A stretch of 64,000 nucleotides of DNA from Halalkalicoccus sp. CG83 (GCF_037081715.1 NZ_JAZDDH010000001.1:1178001-1242000); one strand, 5' to 3'. Counted from the first letter of the stretch, positions 1-8,309 are shown. Notes: generated by a model from the sequence alone, not told the origin. Numbers and translations are program-made.

Positions 1-243
1 GCCAACGGCAACGAGGCCGCGGTCTTCTTCTGTGCGCCGTACTGGCCGGAGTTCTCGAAGATCGACTTCCTGCGGGCGGTCCGAACCTACCACAACCGCG
101 AGAGCTCCCGGCGCCAGACCAGAAGCCGGCGCGCGCTGACGCTCGTCCGCGCGCTCTCGGACGTCGACCTGCCGAAGGCACGGGACGTACTCGACGGGGA
201 GGCCGAGTCCCCCGCCGAACCGGCCACGCCCGTCGAGCGATGA
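1..243 (+). CDS. uppS: cis-prenyltransferase (undecaprenyl diphosphate synthase family), C-terminal part
   Basis: The 5' end lies outside the window; 80 codons remain before TGA at 241-243. The fragment contains the FFCAPYWPEFSKIDFLRAVRTY block. This matches the family's conserved 'xxYWPxFxxxDFxxAxxxY' segment, which follows the substrate-binding Arg/Ser residues. The enzyme condenses isopentenyl diphosphate in cis onto an allylic primer to make the polyprenyl (in archaea dolichyl-type) lipid carrier used in glycosylation. After this block comes an Arg-rich helix and a short acidic tail without the RxG ending of accessory subunits. A second family member without the catalytic loop lies at 2461-3084, so the two may act together (inference). 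Confidence 0.85.
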   Translation, partial: ANGNEAAVFFCAPYWPEFSKIDFLRAVRTYHNRESSRRQTRSRRALTLVRALSDVDLPKARDVLDGEAESPAEPATPVER

Positions 244-515
244 TACTCACGGAAGCGTCCCCGATACCGCCCGGAGATCACCGTCGCTACATGCGCATCC
301 GAAATCGAACGTCCGCTTGACGACGGCAGTCGGACCGCAGCCAGCGCGCCCACGACTCGTCGGGCGGTCGTCGGTCGCCGATACGGGGTCGCGGACGCCC
401 CCGTCCGTTCTCCCTGCCGATCGCAGCCGGTGACCGCCTTGCGGACGGTGCGGGACGAGCGCCCTCCGCACGGATCTCACTAGATGACTACATCTCCTCT
501 CGATCGGTAGGTACC

Positions 516-941
516 ATGGGTGAAGATACCATGACACGAACGTACGAGGAAACGGTGACGGATATCGAGGAGCATCTCGGTCTCCTGCCGGGCTATCTCG
601 AGGCCCTACCCGAGCAGACGCTGGTGAACGAATGGCCGAACCTGAAGCGATTCCTGTTCGGCGAGACCGCGATCGATCCGGAGACTCGCGAACTCGTCGG
701 GCTCGCGGTGGCGGCGGCGATCGGCTGTGAGTTCTGCAGGCACTTCCACAAGGGAGCGGCGCAGCTCCACGGCGTGAGCGAGGAGGAGCTCTCGGAGCTG
801 TTCTTCCTCGCGAGCTACACGCCACGCTACAGCGCCCTCATCCAGGCCCAGGACTACGACGTCGACGTCTTCAAAGAGGAGGTCGCCGAGAGCGCCGCGT
901 ACATCCAGAAGCAGGCGGCCGTGACTGACAGCGGACGGTGA
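516..941 (+). CDS. carboxymuconolactone decarboxylase / AhpD-like protein
   Basis: This 141-residue all-helical protein carries a CEFCRHFH motif at residues 71-78. Cys71, Cys74 and His78 match the CxxCxxxH redox centre of AhpD-like alkylhydroperoxidases in the carboxymuconolactone decarboxylase superfamily. A thiol-based peroxidase or related redox role is therefore likely; the substrate is unknown. An in-frame ATG at 531 is a possible alternative start. The gene is followed after 6 bp by a SAM methyltransferase whose end overlaps a secreted cupin gene, so the three probably form one operon. Confidence 0.85.
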   Translation: MGEDTMTRTYEETVTDIEEHLGLLPGYLEALPEQTLVNEWPNLKRFLFGETAIDPETRELVGLAVAAAIGCEFCRHFHKGAAQLHGVSEEELSELFFLASYTPRYSALIQAQDYDVDVFKEEVAESAAYIQKQAAVTDSGR

Positions 942-947
942 TCGAGG

Positions 948-1733
948 ATGGCTCAATCACTCGACGTCGATAAGCTCGAACGTGAGGTGAAGACGGTCTA
1001 CCGCGAGGTCGCCGAATCCCCGGACGAGGAGTTCCACTTCGAGATGGGACGACCGCTGGCCGAGCGTCTCGGCTATCGGCCCGAGGACCTCGATCGGGTT
1101 CCGAGCGACGCCATCGCCTCCTTCGCCGGCGTGGGCTACCACTTCGACCTCGCCGATCTGCAGCCGGGCGACGACGTGCTCGATCTGGGCAGCGGGTCGG
1201 GGACGGACGCGTTCATCGCGGCGCTGCACGTCGGCGAAACCGGCAGCGTGACCGGCCTCGACATGACCGACGAACAGCTGAGAAAGGCACGACAGCTCCG
1301 TGACGACGCGGGCTTCGAGAACGTCAGCTTCGAGAAGGGGTACATCGAGGCGGTGGCGTTCGACGACGCGACGTTCGACGCCGTGATCTCGAACGGCGTG
1401 ATCAACCTCTCGGCGGAGAAGAGCCGTGTCTTCACGGAGGCCCATCGCGTTCTCCGACCGGGCGGCCGACTGGCGCTCTCGGACGTCGTGAGCGAGGCGC
1501 GAATGCCCGCGAGCATCAAGGACGACGCGGATCTCTGGGCGGCGTGTATCGGCGGGGCCGAACAGATCGACGACTACACGACGACGGTCGAAGCGCCCGG
1601 ATTCGACGTCGCCGAACTCCGGGCGAACGACGCGTACGCGTTCACCTCGGAGCGGGCGCAGGGTGCGTGTGACAGATACGGCGTGAAGAGCGTCTCGTTC
1701 GGCGCCCGCAAGCGAGGAGGGGACGACGAATGA
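948..1733 (+). CDS. SAM-dependent methyltransferase, arsenite-methyltransferase-like
   Basis: A class I methyltransferase of 261 residues. The SAM-binding motif I VLDLGSGSGTDAF is at about residues 77-89, the acidic motif II (GLDMTDEQL) at 103-111, and the post-motif 'HRVLRPGGRLALSD' at 166-179. Overall layout and the LWAACIGGA segment (Cys200) resemble archaeal proteins annotated as ArsM-type arsenite methyltransferases. However, the Gly-Cys-Gly-Asn-Pro cysteine of true ArsM is replaced by GVGYHF, and only Cys200 and Cys241 remain. The substrate is thus uncertain. It sits between an AhpD-like gene (6 bp upstream) and a cupin gene that begins inside its last codons (ATGA overlap). Confidence 0.8.
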   Translation: MAQSLDVDKLEREVKTVYREVAESPDEEFHFEMGRPLAERLGYRPEDLDRVPSDAIASFAGVGYHFDLADLQPGDDVLDLGSGSGTDAFIAALHVGETGSVTGLDMTDEQLRKARQLRDDAGFENVSFEKGYIEAVAFDDATFDAVISNGVINLSAEKSRVFTEAHRVLRPGGRLALSDVVSEARMPASIKDDADLWAACIGGAEQIDDYTTTVEAPGFDVAELRANDAYAFTSERAQGACDRYGVKSVSFGARKRGGDDE

Positions 1734-2365
1734 CCGACGAGACCGAACCGATCGCTGGCGTACTGCGCCGAACGGTTCTGCGGGCGAGCGCGGTCGCGGT
1801 GGGCACGCTCGGCACGCTCGGCACGCTCGGCACGCTCGGGACCGCTGTTGCAGACGATCACGGGGGGACGGGCGGCGATGACGGAGGCAACGGGAACGGA
1901 ACGGACGAGGGCGAAGACGACGGCGACGAGACGGCCGAGGCCGTCGACGAGCCCGACGGGTTCGAGGTCGAGATACTCGCCCCGCACGCGCCGTTCGTAG
2001 ACGACGTCGCCGCGGAATTCACCCTCGAGTTCGCCGACAGCGAGGGGGAACCGATCGTCGTCGATCTGGACGACGCCTCGACGCTCGTCGTCGCCGAGGT
2101 GACCTGGACGCCGGGCGGTACCTCCGGCTGGCACCGCCACCCGGGGCCGGTGCTCGTCAACGTCGCCGAAGGGGAACTCGAACTCGTCTGGGAGCGCGAC
2201 TGCGTCCCGCGCACCTACACGGCGGGCGAGTCGTTCCTCGATCCAGGGGAGATCCACACCGCGAGGAACACGAGCGATACCGAGTGTGCCCGGGCGTACG
2301 CGATGTTCCTGGGCATCCCCGACGGCGAGCCGGCGACGGTGTGGGTCCCGCCGGTCGACTGTTGA
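1730..2365 (+). CDS. exported cupin-domain protein
   Basis: Residues 1-41 form an export signal with a twin Arg (RRTVLRAS) followed by a hydrophobic stretch made of four Gly-Thr-Leu repeats and an Ala-rich cleavage region, so Tat export is likely. A low-complexity acidic Gly/Asp/Glu linker follows (about residues 42-75). The C-terminal half is a single cupin barrel with GWHRHPGPVLVNVAEGELEL (metal-binding His pair) and a second motif near the end (FLDPGEIHTARN). Its ATG overlaps the stop of the methyltransferase gene, indicating coupled translation. The function may be binding or oxidation of a small molecule outside the cell; the substrate cannot be read from the sequence. Confidence 0.8.
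   Translation: MTDETEPIAGVLRRTVLRASAVAVGTLGTLGTLGTLGTAVADDHGGTGGDDGGNGNGTDEGEDDGDETAEAVDEPDGFEVEILAPHAPFVDDVAAEFTLEFADSEGEPIVVDLDDASTLVVAEVTWTPGGTSGWHRHPGPVLVNVAEGELELVWERDCVPRTYTAGESFLDPGEIHTARNTSDTECARAYAMFLGIPDGEPATVWVPPVDC
1802..1837 (+). repeat. four tandem copies of a 9-bp unit in a signal peptide
   Basis: The unit GGCACGCTC occurs four times without mismatch and encodes Gly-Thr-Leu repeats in the hydrophobic core of the cupin export signal. Being a multiple of three it can expand or contract without a frameshift, changing only the length of the hydrophobic segment. Confidence 0.9.
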
Positions 2366-2460
2366 GATCGGGCGACGTCCGTACCGCCGTCCGGCTCTGA
2401 CGACCCTCGAGTCGTCGACGGAGCCACGGCGAGACTCGTCATCGTCCGGGACGCGCTCGA

Positions 2461-3084
2461 CTACCGTCCGAACCGCCGGTTCCGTTCCTTGTAGTCGAGC
2501 ACCGCACGGAGGTAGTCGCGCTTGCGGAAGCGTCGCCAGTTGACGTCGGTGAAGTAGAGCTCAGCGTACACCGACTGCCAGATCATGAAGTCCGAGAGCC
2601 GCTCGGCACCGGTCTTGATCACGAGGTCGGGTTCGTCGGGAAACACCAGCCGGTCCTCGATGTCCTCCGCGACGATCCCGTCGGGGTCGCGGTCGTCCTC
2701 GTGAACCTCGTCCGCGAGCGCGCGAACCGCCCGAGCGAACTCCCGCTTTCCGCCGAGCCCGATGCTGATGCGGATCGGCTCGGCGGCCGGCTGGACGTCG
2801 TCGGGACCGCGAACGGCGACCGCCCGGGGGGCGTCGAGCTCGCCGAGTTCGGCCATCAGGGTGGGGGCAGCGGCGGGATCGAGCACGCTCACGTAGACGG
2901 TGACGCGCTCGGCGCCGTGCTCGAACGCCCACTCGAGGACGTCCTCGAGCGTCGCGTAGGCCCCCCGCTCGAGCAGGTCGCGTTCGGTGATCACGATGGC
3001 GACGTGCTCCGGCGGCGCGCCGTCGTGACGGCGAACCCGGGCGGCGAGATAGCGGTCGTAGAGGCCCACGGCCCCCCTTCTCAT
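2461..3084 (-). CDS. cis-prenyltransferase-like protein lacking the catalytic Asp loop
   Basis: The 207-residue protein aligns with undecaprenyl diphosphate synthase over its whole length. The late conserved block ERLSDFMIWQSVYAELYFTD (about 161-180) and the following VNW/F segment are clear. Near the N-terminus the catalytic HxxxMDGNxRWA loop is replaced by HVAIVITERDLLERG (27-41), so the Asp that binds Mg-diphosphate is missing. The C-terminus ends NRRFGR, containing an R-x-G motif like the one used by non-catalytic cis-prenyltransferase subunits such as NgBR. The gene is likely the partner of the catalytic UppS encoded just upstream. It is divergent from a DUF92 gene 66 bp away. Confidence 0.75.
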   Translation of the reverse strand: MRRGAVGLYDRYLAARVRRHDGAPPEHVAIVITERDLLERGAYATLEDVLEWAFEHGAERVTVYVSVLDPAAAPTLMAELGELDAPRAVAVRGPDDVQPAAEPIRISIGLGGKREFARAVRALADEVHEDDRDPDGIVAEDIEDRLVFPDEPDLVIKTGAERLSDFMIWQSVYAELYFTDVNWRRFRKRDYLRAVLDYKERNRRFGR

Positions 3085-3150
3085 CGAGGCGTCCTAAGCC
3101 TCACGGGCCTTCGGGACCGTTAAGTGCGCGTCCACGAAACGAGGTCGATA

Positions 3151-4461
3151 GTGATCCTGCGAGTCCGGCGTGCGGGGGCGTTCGCGCTCGTAGGAAGCCT
3201 CTCGCTCGCCGCACCCCTTCTCGGTCCGGCGACGTTCGCCCCCTTCGCCGTCGTCGGCGTGCTCGCCGCCGCGGTCGTCGACGACGGCCCGCTGTTCGAG
3301 CTGTTCGCCCGTCCCGGCGACCGAGAGGATCGCACCCTCTACGGGCTGGCGGGCTTCGCCTTCGCCGCGACCGGCCTCGCGCTGCTGGTCTCGTTCGGCC
3401 TTCCCGTAGAGCTGTTCGCCGCCGCGATCTGCCTGCTCGCCTACGGCAACCTCGCCGAGCAGGCCGTTCGGACCCGAAGCGACGACGATCTGGCGACGAC
3501 GGTGGGGTTCACCGCGGGGGCGTTTCTCGCCGGCCTCGGCGCCCAACTGGTCGTGACGCCGTTCGCGAACGGGTTCGTCCCGGCCAGCGCCGCGTACCTC
3601 GCGGCCTGCGGGGCGCTGATCGCCGCCCTCCTGCGAACGGTGCTGTATCGCCGTGACGACCCGCTCGTCATGCTCACCGCAGGGCTGGTCCTCTGGCTGT
3701 TCGCGGGGCTCGGGGTCGCGACGACGCCCGTCGAGATCGCCGTCGCGATCGCGGTCACGGCGCTTCTGGGATACGTCTCCTACGCGCTCGGGACGGCGTC
3801 GATCCCCGGGATGGTCACGGGAATGTTGCTCGCGCTCGTCACCATCGTCCTGGGCGGCTACGCGTGGTTCGTCCTGCTGATCGCCTTCTTCGCGATCGGC
3901 GGGCTCTCCTCGAAGTTCCGCTACGAGCGAAAACGAGAGCGCGGCGTCGCCGAGGACAACGAGGGCGCCCGCGGCAGCGGCAACGTGCTGGGTAACTCCG
4001 CGGTGGCGCTGCTCGCGGTGATCGGCTACGCCGCCACGCCCGAGGCGGTCGCCCTCCCCTCGGCGCTGTTCCTCTTCGCGTTCGTCGGCGCGGTCGCGAC
4101 CGCGATGGCCGATACGCTCTCGAGCGAGATCGGCGGCGTCTACGACCGTCCCCGACTGATCACGACGCTCAAACCCGTCGCTCCGGGGACCGACGGCGGC
4201 GTCACCTGGCAGGGCGAGGTCGCCGGCCTGACGGGCGCACTCGTCGTCGCGCTCCCCACGTGGCTGCTGTTCGAGGCGGTCGGCCCGTTCGGCGCGACGG
4301 CCGTCGTGCTCGCCGGAGTGGCGGGGATGACCGCCGACAGCCTGCTCGGGGCGACCGTCGAGAACCGGTGGCTCGACAACCAGGGCGTGAACTTCCTCGC
4401 GACGTTCGTCGGGGCGGTCGTCTGCGTCTCGGTCGCGCTCGCGTTCGGACTCCTGGCCTAG
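3151..4461 (+). CDS. DUF92 family integral membrane protein (TIGR00297; VTE6-like)
   Basis: A highly hydrophobic protein of about 436 residues with around ten predicted membrane segments. It has the family's conserved GxGNVLGNSAVAL stretch (about residues 272-284) and DTLSSEIGGVYDRPRLI region (about 317-333). The eukaryotic and cyanobacterial member VTE6 is a phytyl-phosphate kinase, so a polyprenyl-phosphate kinase role is reasonable, especially next to two cis-prenyltransferase genes. An in-frame GTG at 3124 would add nine residues. I prefer GTG 3151 because a TTAAG box at about 3119-3123 lies the usual distance upstream and the protein then begins ILRVRRAGAF. Confidence 0.75.
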   Translation: MILRVRRAGAFALVGSLSLAAPLLGPATFAPFAVVGVLAAAVVDDGPLFELFARPGDREDRTLYGLAGFAFAATGLALLVSFGLPVELFAAAICLLAYGNLAEQAVRTRSDDDLATTVGFTAGAFLAGLGAQLVVTPFANGFVPASAAYLAACGALIAALLRTVLYRRDDPLVMLTAGLVLWLFAGLGVATTPVEIAVAIAVTALLGYVSYALGTASIPGMVTGMLLALVTIVLGGYAWFVLLIAFFAIGGLSSKFRYERKRERGVAEDNEGARGSGNVLGNSAVALLAVIGYAATPEAVALPSALFLFAFVGAVATAMADTLSSEIGGVYDRPRLITTLKPVAPGTDGGVTWQGEVAGLTGALVVALPTWLLFEAVGPFGATAVVLAGVAGMTADSLLGATVENRWLDNQGVNFLATFVGAVVCVSVALAFGLLA

Positions 4462-4471
4462 CGCTCGCCGC

Positions 4472-5785
4472 TCAGTTCCGGAGCTCGTCGGCCGTCCGGA
4501 TCCGGACGCTCGTCGGCCGCTTCGTGAACTGTCCCCGCTCACGGGCGATCACCTGTTCGACCCCGCGTTGGGCCGCGACGTCGAGCACTCGCTGGCTGAG
4601 GGGGCCGTCGATCACGACCGCGTACGGCGGCTCGTCGGCCTCGGCGATCGCCTCGAACGTCTCCGAGACGGGCGCGCTGGCGACCTCGTGGAACGTGTCG
4701 TCGAGCAGCCGAACCGTCCCGGTCTCCTCGTCGATGACCGCCTGAACGTGGCCGTGGAGGGTCTGCGGTTCGTCGGGATCCGCCTCGGGCTCGGCCGTCG
4801 AGTCCGCCTCGACGGGCGGTTCCGCGTCCGACGCCGCGGCCGCCGGGATCGGGTCCGGGTCGCTCGCGTCGGGGCTACCGGCTCCCGACGGCTCTCGCGT
4901 CTCGCTCGAGGCGGCGTCGGGAGCGGGTATCGCGCTTCCGTCGGTCGCCGCGACGAACTGCCGTGGCGCGCTCGCGTCAGAGATGGCCGCGTAGGGCACC
5001 TTCTCGCGGAGCGCGGCGAACACCTCCTCGCGGCTGAGGTCCTCGACCGACCGTCCGGGCGGAGCGAAGGCGACGGCGTCGATCTCCGCGACCTGTTCGA
5101 GCTCCTTCATGATGAGCTCGCCGCCGCGGTCGCCGTCGAGAAAGGCCGTCGCCGTCCGTTCGCGGGTGAGGTCCGCGACCGCCTCGGGGACGTCCGTCCC
5201 CTCGACGGCGACCGCGTTCTTGATGCCGTACTTCAGCAGCTGGAGCACGTCCGAACGCCCCTCGACGATGATGATCGCGTCGCCCTCGGCGACGCGCGGC
5301 CCGGCCGGGTAGCCCTCGTACTCGGTGACGTCCTCGACGCGAACGCTCTCGCGGACCGACTCGAGCAGTTCGTCGCTCGACATCACGGTGTCGTCGAACG
5401 CCGTCGAGAGCAGGTCGCGTGCCCGATCGACGACCTCGCGGCGCGCCGCCGCCCGCACGTCCTCGATGCGGCTCACCTCGACGGTCGACCTGCAGGGGCC
5501 GATTCGATCGATCGTCTCGAGCGCCGCTCCGAGCACCGCGGTCTCGACCTTGTCCATGCTGGTCGCGACCGTGACCTCGCCGGCCGATCGACCGCCCTGG
5601 CTCGTCACCTCGACGTCGATCCGACCGACCTTCGAGGACTGTTGGAGATCGTGGATGTCGAGGTCGTCCCCGAGCAGCCCCTCGGTCTGGCCGAAGATCG
5701 CGCCGACTACGTCACTCCGCTCGACCACCCCGTCGACCGCGATGTCCGCGTGTATCAGGTATTTCGCAGTATCGTTGAGTGTCAT
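4472..5785 (-). CDS. dnaG: archaeal DnaG-type primase / exosome subunit
   Basis: A 437-residue protein. The N-terminal archaeal DnaG domain (1-165) begins MTLNDTAKYLIHADI. A TOPRIM domain covers about 169-245, with the catalytic Glu in VEGRSDV (174-180) and the metal-binding DGDRGG (217-222). A Pro/Ala/Asp/Glu-rich linker spans about 285-350 and a conserved C-terminal domain ends LRN. Archaeal DnaG is a bacterial-type primase homologue that also associates with the RNA exosome. The length is usual for haloarchaea, whose linker is longer than in other archaea. The gene is convergent with the DUF92 gene (10 bp apart). Confidence 0.95.
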   Translation of the reverse strand: MTLNDTAKYLIHADIAVDGVVERSDVVGAIFGQTEGLLGDDLDIHDLQQSSKVGRIDVEVTSQGGRSAGEVTVATSMDKVETAVLGAALETIDRIGPCRSTVEVSRIEDVRAAARREVVDRARDLLSTAFDDTVMSSDELLESVRESVRVEDVTEYEGYPAGPRVAEGDAIIIVEGRSDVLQLLKYGIKNAVAVEGTDVPEAVADLTRERTATAFLDGDRGGELIMKELEQVAEIDAVAFAPPGRSVEDLSREEVFAALREKVPYAAISDASAPRQFVAATDGSAIPAPDAASSETREPSGAGSPDASDPDPIPAAAASDAEPPVEADSTAEPEADPDEPQTLHGHVQAVIDEETGTVRLLDDTFHEVASAPVSETFEAIAEADEPPYAVVIDGPLSQRVLDVAAQRGVEQVIARERGQFTKRPTSVRIRTADELRN

Positions 5786-5845
5786 TGGTAACTGTCATGA
5801 CCGTCTCCATGACGCGACTAGTTAGGTGCCGTATCGGGAAAATGA

Positions 5846-6118
5846 TTACCGTCCGGAGCCGTCAGTGGTGCTACGGTGGCGAGTGATCCGGCCGGCGATC
5901 GGGACCTGTCCTCGATCCGGAACGTCCGTGAGTCGGGTCCGACGACGGCGGGCCGTCTCTGCCGAGACCACGACCTCCGGGGCGCAGCCGGTAAGCGCGT
6001 CGCGGTAGTCGGCGGCGAACGCCGCGAGAGCACGGGGCGGGCGTCCGAGCAGGCGTTCGACGTCGTCGCTCACCCGTCCCACGAACCGCGGTCGCGTCGG
6101 GATGGCCGCCGTCGGTAT
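5846..6118 (-). pseudogene. C-terminal remnant of an NmrA/SDR-type NAD(P)-binding protein
   Basis: Directly downstream of the DUF1405 gene, an open frame without a start encodes VGRVSDDVERLLGRPPRALA followed by AFAADYRDAL. This resembles the C-terminal signature of NmrA-like NAD(P)-binding proteins (T/SDDVExxxGRPPRxxxxFxxxY). The Rossmann-fold part is absent, and after the match the frame runs into an Arg-rich stretch to a stop at 5846. It looks like a truncated remnant. It fills most of the otherwise gene-free 5786-6120 stretch. Confidence 0.4.
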
Positions 6119-6120
6119 CG

Positions 6121-6792
6121 TCAGGCCGCCGAGAACCGGGCCTTCTCCGCCCGGGTCGCGAGCGCGAGGAAGGTGATCCAGATCGTCAGCAGCGTCGCGC
6201 CGAACGCGGCGACCTGGAACGCCGTCGCGTTGCCCACCATCTCGACCGCCGTCGGATCGGCGAAGGGCAGCGCCGTGTGGTGGGGGCCGCCGACGATCGG
6301 AACGAAGTAGTCCACCGTGAGGTCGAAGCTGTACCACGCGAGTGCCGCGGCGATCGCGGGTATCGAGAACTCGCTGTAGCGGTGGATCAGGAAGGCCTGT
6401 ACGACCATCCCCAGGTGGCTGACTACGAGGAAGGCGTACATCGGGGGTGAGTTGATCGCGAGGAAGGCGTCGTTGAACGCGAGGAGGACGAACGGCGTCC
6501 ACAGCCCGAGTTTGACGTTGCCGTAGAAGGCGAGCGCGTTCACCAGTTCGCTCGCTCGATCCAGCTTCCAGAGTGCGAGGCTGAGCGCCATGAACAGCGT
6601 CGCGAGCGGGCTATCGGGTACCCAGGGCCACATCACGAGAGGCGTGCCCGCGAACTGGAAGCGGTAGTACCAGAAGCCGAAGGCCGTCCCCGACAGGTTG
6701 ATCGCGACGATGGCCCACGCGTACCGAAGTGCGAGCTCCTCGATCCGGGAAGGTAGCGGCGCGAGCCAGTAGGGGAGGGCCGACCCGGTCAT
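6121..6792 (-). CDS. DUF1405 family membrane protein
   Basis: A 223-residue protein with six or seven hydrophobic segments. It contains the family's motif of NxxGxxFGxxxY near residue 33, WPWVPDSPLATLFMALSL at about 55-72 and an HLGMxxxAxLIHR stretch near 135. The biochemical role of DUF1405 is unknown. A second, diverged DUF1405 gene lies at 50736-51362. The start ATG overlaps nothing and the gene is divergent from the aminotransferase gene at 6883. Confidence 0.85.
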   Translation of the reverse strand: MTGSALPYWLAPLPSRIEELALRYAWAIVAINLSGTAFGFWYYRFQFAGTPLVMWPWVPDSPLATLFMALSLALWKLDRASELVNALAFYGNVKLGLWTPFVLLAFNDAFLAINSPPMYAFLVVSHLGMVVQAFLIHRYSEFSIPAIAAALAWYSFDLTVDYFVPIVGGPHHTALPFADPTAVEMVGNATAFQVAAFGATLLTIWITFLALATRAEKARFSAA

Positions 6793-6882
6793 CGTTCCGA
6801 TGGGAGAGGGACCGACCCAAAGAGGTGCCGGTTCGGTCCCGCGACCGCACCGGTTTAGGCCGCCGGGGCCGGAGACTTACGC

Positions 6883-7965
6883 ATGCGAGACCAGCGAGAC
6901 CGCCTCCTCATGACGCCCGGCCCGACCGCGCTCCCCCCGGCGGTCCGGGAGGCGATGACCCGCCCGATCCACAACCCCGACGTCGAGTCCGAGTTCACCG
7001 AGCGCTATCGCGAGCTCCTCGGGAAGCTCGCGTCGGTCTATCGGACCGACGACGATCTCGTGATCCTCGCGGGCGAGGGGATGCTCGGACTGGAGGCGAG
7101 CGTCTCCTCGCTGGTCGCACCCGGCGAGACGGTGCTCTGTCTCTCGAACGGACTCTTCGGCGCGGGCTTCGCCGACCTGGTCGAGACCCACGGCGGCGAG
7201 GCCGTCCTTCACGAGGTGCCCGGGAACGAGGGGTTCGACGTCGAGTCCGTAGAGGAGGCGATCGAGACTCACGAGCCCGCGGTGGCGACGATGGTCCACT
7301 GCGAGACGCCGACCGGCGTGTTGAACGATCTCGACGGCGTGCTCGCGGCGCTCGACGAGGCGGGCGTGCTCACGGTCGTCGACGCGGTCTCCTCGCTCGG
7401 AGGGACGCCGGTCCCCGAGGGGATCGACGTCTGTCTCGGAGCCTCACAGAAGTGTCTCAGTTCGCCACCGGGGCTCTCGCTGCTCTCGGTGAGCGACGCC
7501 GTCTGGACGAAGGTCGAGTCGACGGAGCAGGACTCCTTCTACGCGAGCCTCGAGCCCTGGCGCGAGCTCTCGTTCGACGACCCGCCTGCCGCGTTCCCCT
7601 ACACCCACTCGGTGTCGAACGTCTACGCGCTGGAGGCATCGGTCGATCGCCTGCTCGAGGAGGGGCTCGAGAGCGCCTTCGAGCGCCACGAGGCGGCCGC
7701 CGCCCGGTGTCGCGAGCGCGGTCGAGAGATCGATCTCGAGCCGTTCGCGCCCGACGGACTGGCCTCGCCGACCGTGACGGCCCTCTCGGTCGAGGGTCGG
7801 GCCGAGGAGCTGCAGAAACGGGTCGCCGAGGACCACGGCGTCGTGCTCTCGACGGGACTCGGCGAGCACGCCGACGACCTCCTGCGCGTGGGTCACATGG
7901 GCTATAACGCCGATCTCGAGCGGGTCGATCGGACGATGGACGCGCTCTCGGACGCGCTCGACTGA
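6883..7965 (+). CDS. class V pyridoxal-phosphate aminotransferase (alanine/serine-glyoxylate type)
   Basis: A 360-residue fold-type I PLP enzyme. It starts with the typical LLMTPGPTALPPAVREAM and has the cofactor Asp in VVDAVSSLGG (Asp167) and the Schiff-base Lys190 in SQKCLSSPPG. The C-terminal domain ends with the conserved LRVGHMGYN. It resembles archaeal alanine-glyoxylate and serine-pyruvate aminotransferases, which transfer an amino group from Ala or Ser to glyoxylate or a similar keto acid. A cggtttaggc box about 25 bp before the ATG suggests a leaderless transcript. The next gene downstream on this strand is a decayed fragment. Confidence 0.9.
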   Translation: MRDQRDRLLMTPGPTALPPAVREAMTRPIHNPDVESEFTERYRELLGKLASVYRTDDDLVILAGEGMLGLEASVSSLVAPGETVLCLSNGLFGAGFADLVETHGGEAVLHEVPGNEGFDVESVEEAIETHEPAVATMVHCETPTGVLNDLDGVLAALDEAGVLTVVDAVSSLGGTPVPEGIDVCLGASQKCLSSPPGLSLLSVSDAVWTKVESTEQDSFYASLEPWRELSFDDPPAAFPYTHSVSNVYALEASVDRLLEEGLESAFERHEAAAARCRERGREIDLEPFAPDGLASPTVTALSVEGRAEELQKRVAEDHGVVLSTGLGEHADDLLRVGHMGYNADLERVDRTMDALSDALD

Positions 7966-8022
7966 CTCGATTCGGTCCCCGCGATCGACGGCTCGATCCG
8001 GCAGTCGCGGTCGTCCCCGCTC

Positions 8023-8196
8023 GTGACCATTCCCACGTGCGCCAACAGCGAGCGGGCACGCCCCCGAGGAGAGCGGCCCGACGCCGAGCCCGGGATCGGT
8101 ATCGCGATCGGCATCGGTATCGCGGCGGGGCTGGCGACCGACGACCTCGGGCCGTAGCTGGCGATGGGAGTCGCGACCGGATCGAGATCGAGGTGA
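8023..8196 (+). pseudogene. remnant of a small glycine-zipper membrane protein interrupted by TAG
   Basis: A short frame with possible GTG start at 8023 has a charged N-terminus, then PGIGIAIGIGIAAGLATDDL and GP, a TAG at 8155-8157, and continues in frame as LAMGVATG to TGA at 8194-8196. Alternating Gly and Ile/Ala on both sides of the stop resembles the two short helices of small glycine-zipper proteins. A Trp codon (TGG) changed to TAG would restore one uninterrupted frame. No other gene is visible in 7966-8309. Confidence 0.35.
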
Positions 8197-8309
8197 CGGC
8201 GCCACGGAGACGGCGACCCGGTCGTTTCGACGACCGTCGTTCGATAGACGGCGAGTTCTCGACCATCGACTCCGCCCATCCGGCCGTGTGGAGTCGTACT
8301 ACCGACCCT

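Noticed and set aside
3094-4542. Long open frame on the minus strand opposite the DUF92 gene
   Set aside because: It is rich in Arg, Asp, Gly and Glu with low complexity, as expected from the complement of a GC-rich coding gene. Similar frames occur opposite carB (15898-17748) and pyrG; none shows a protein family.
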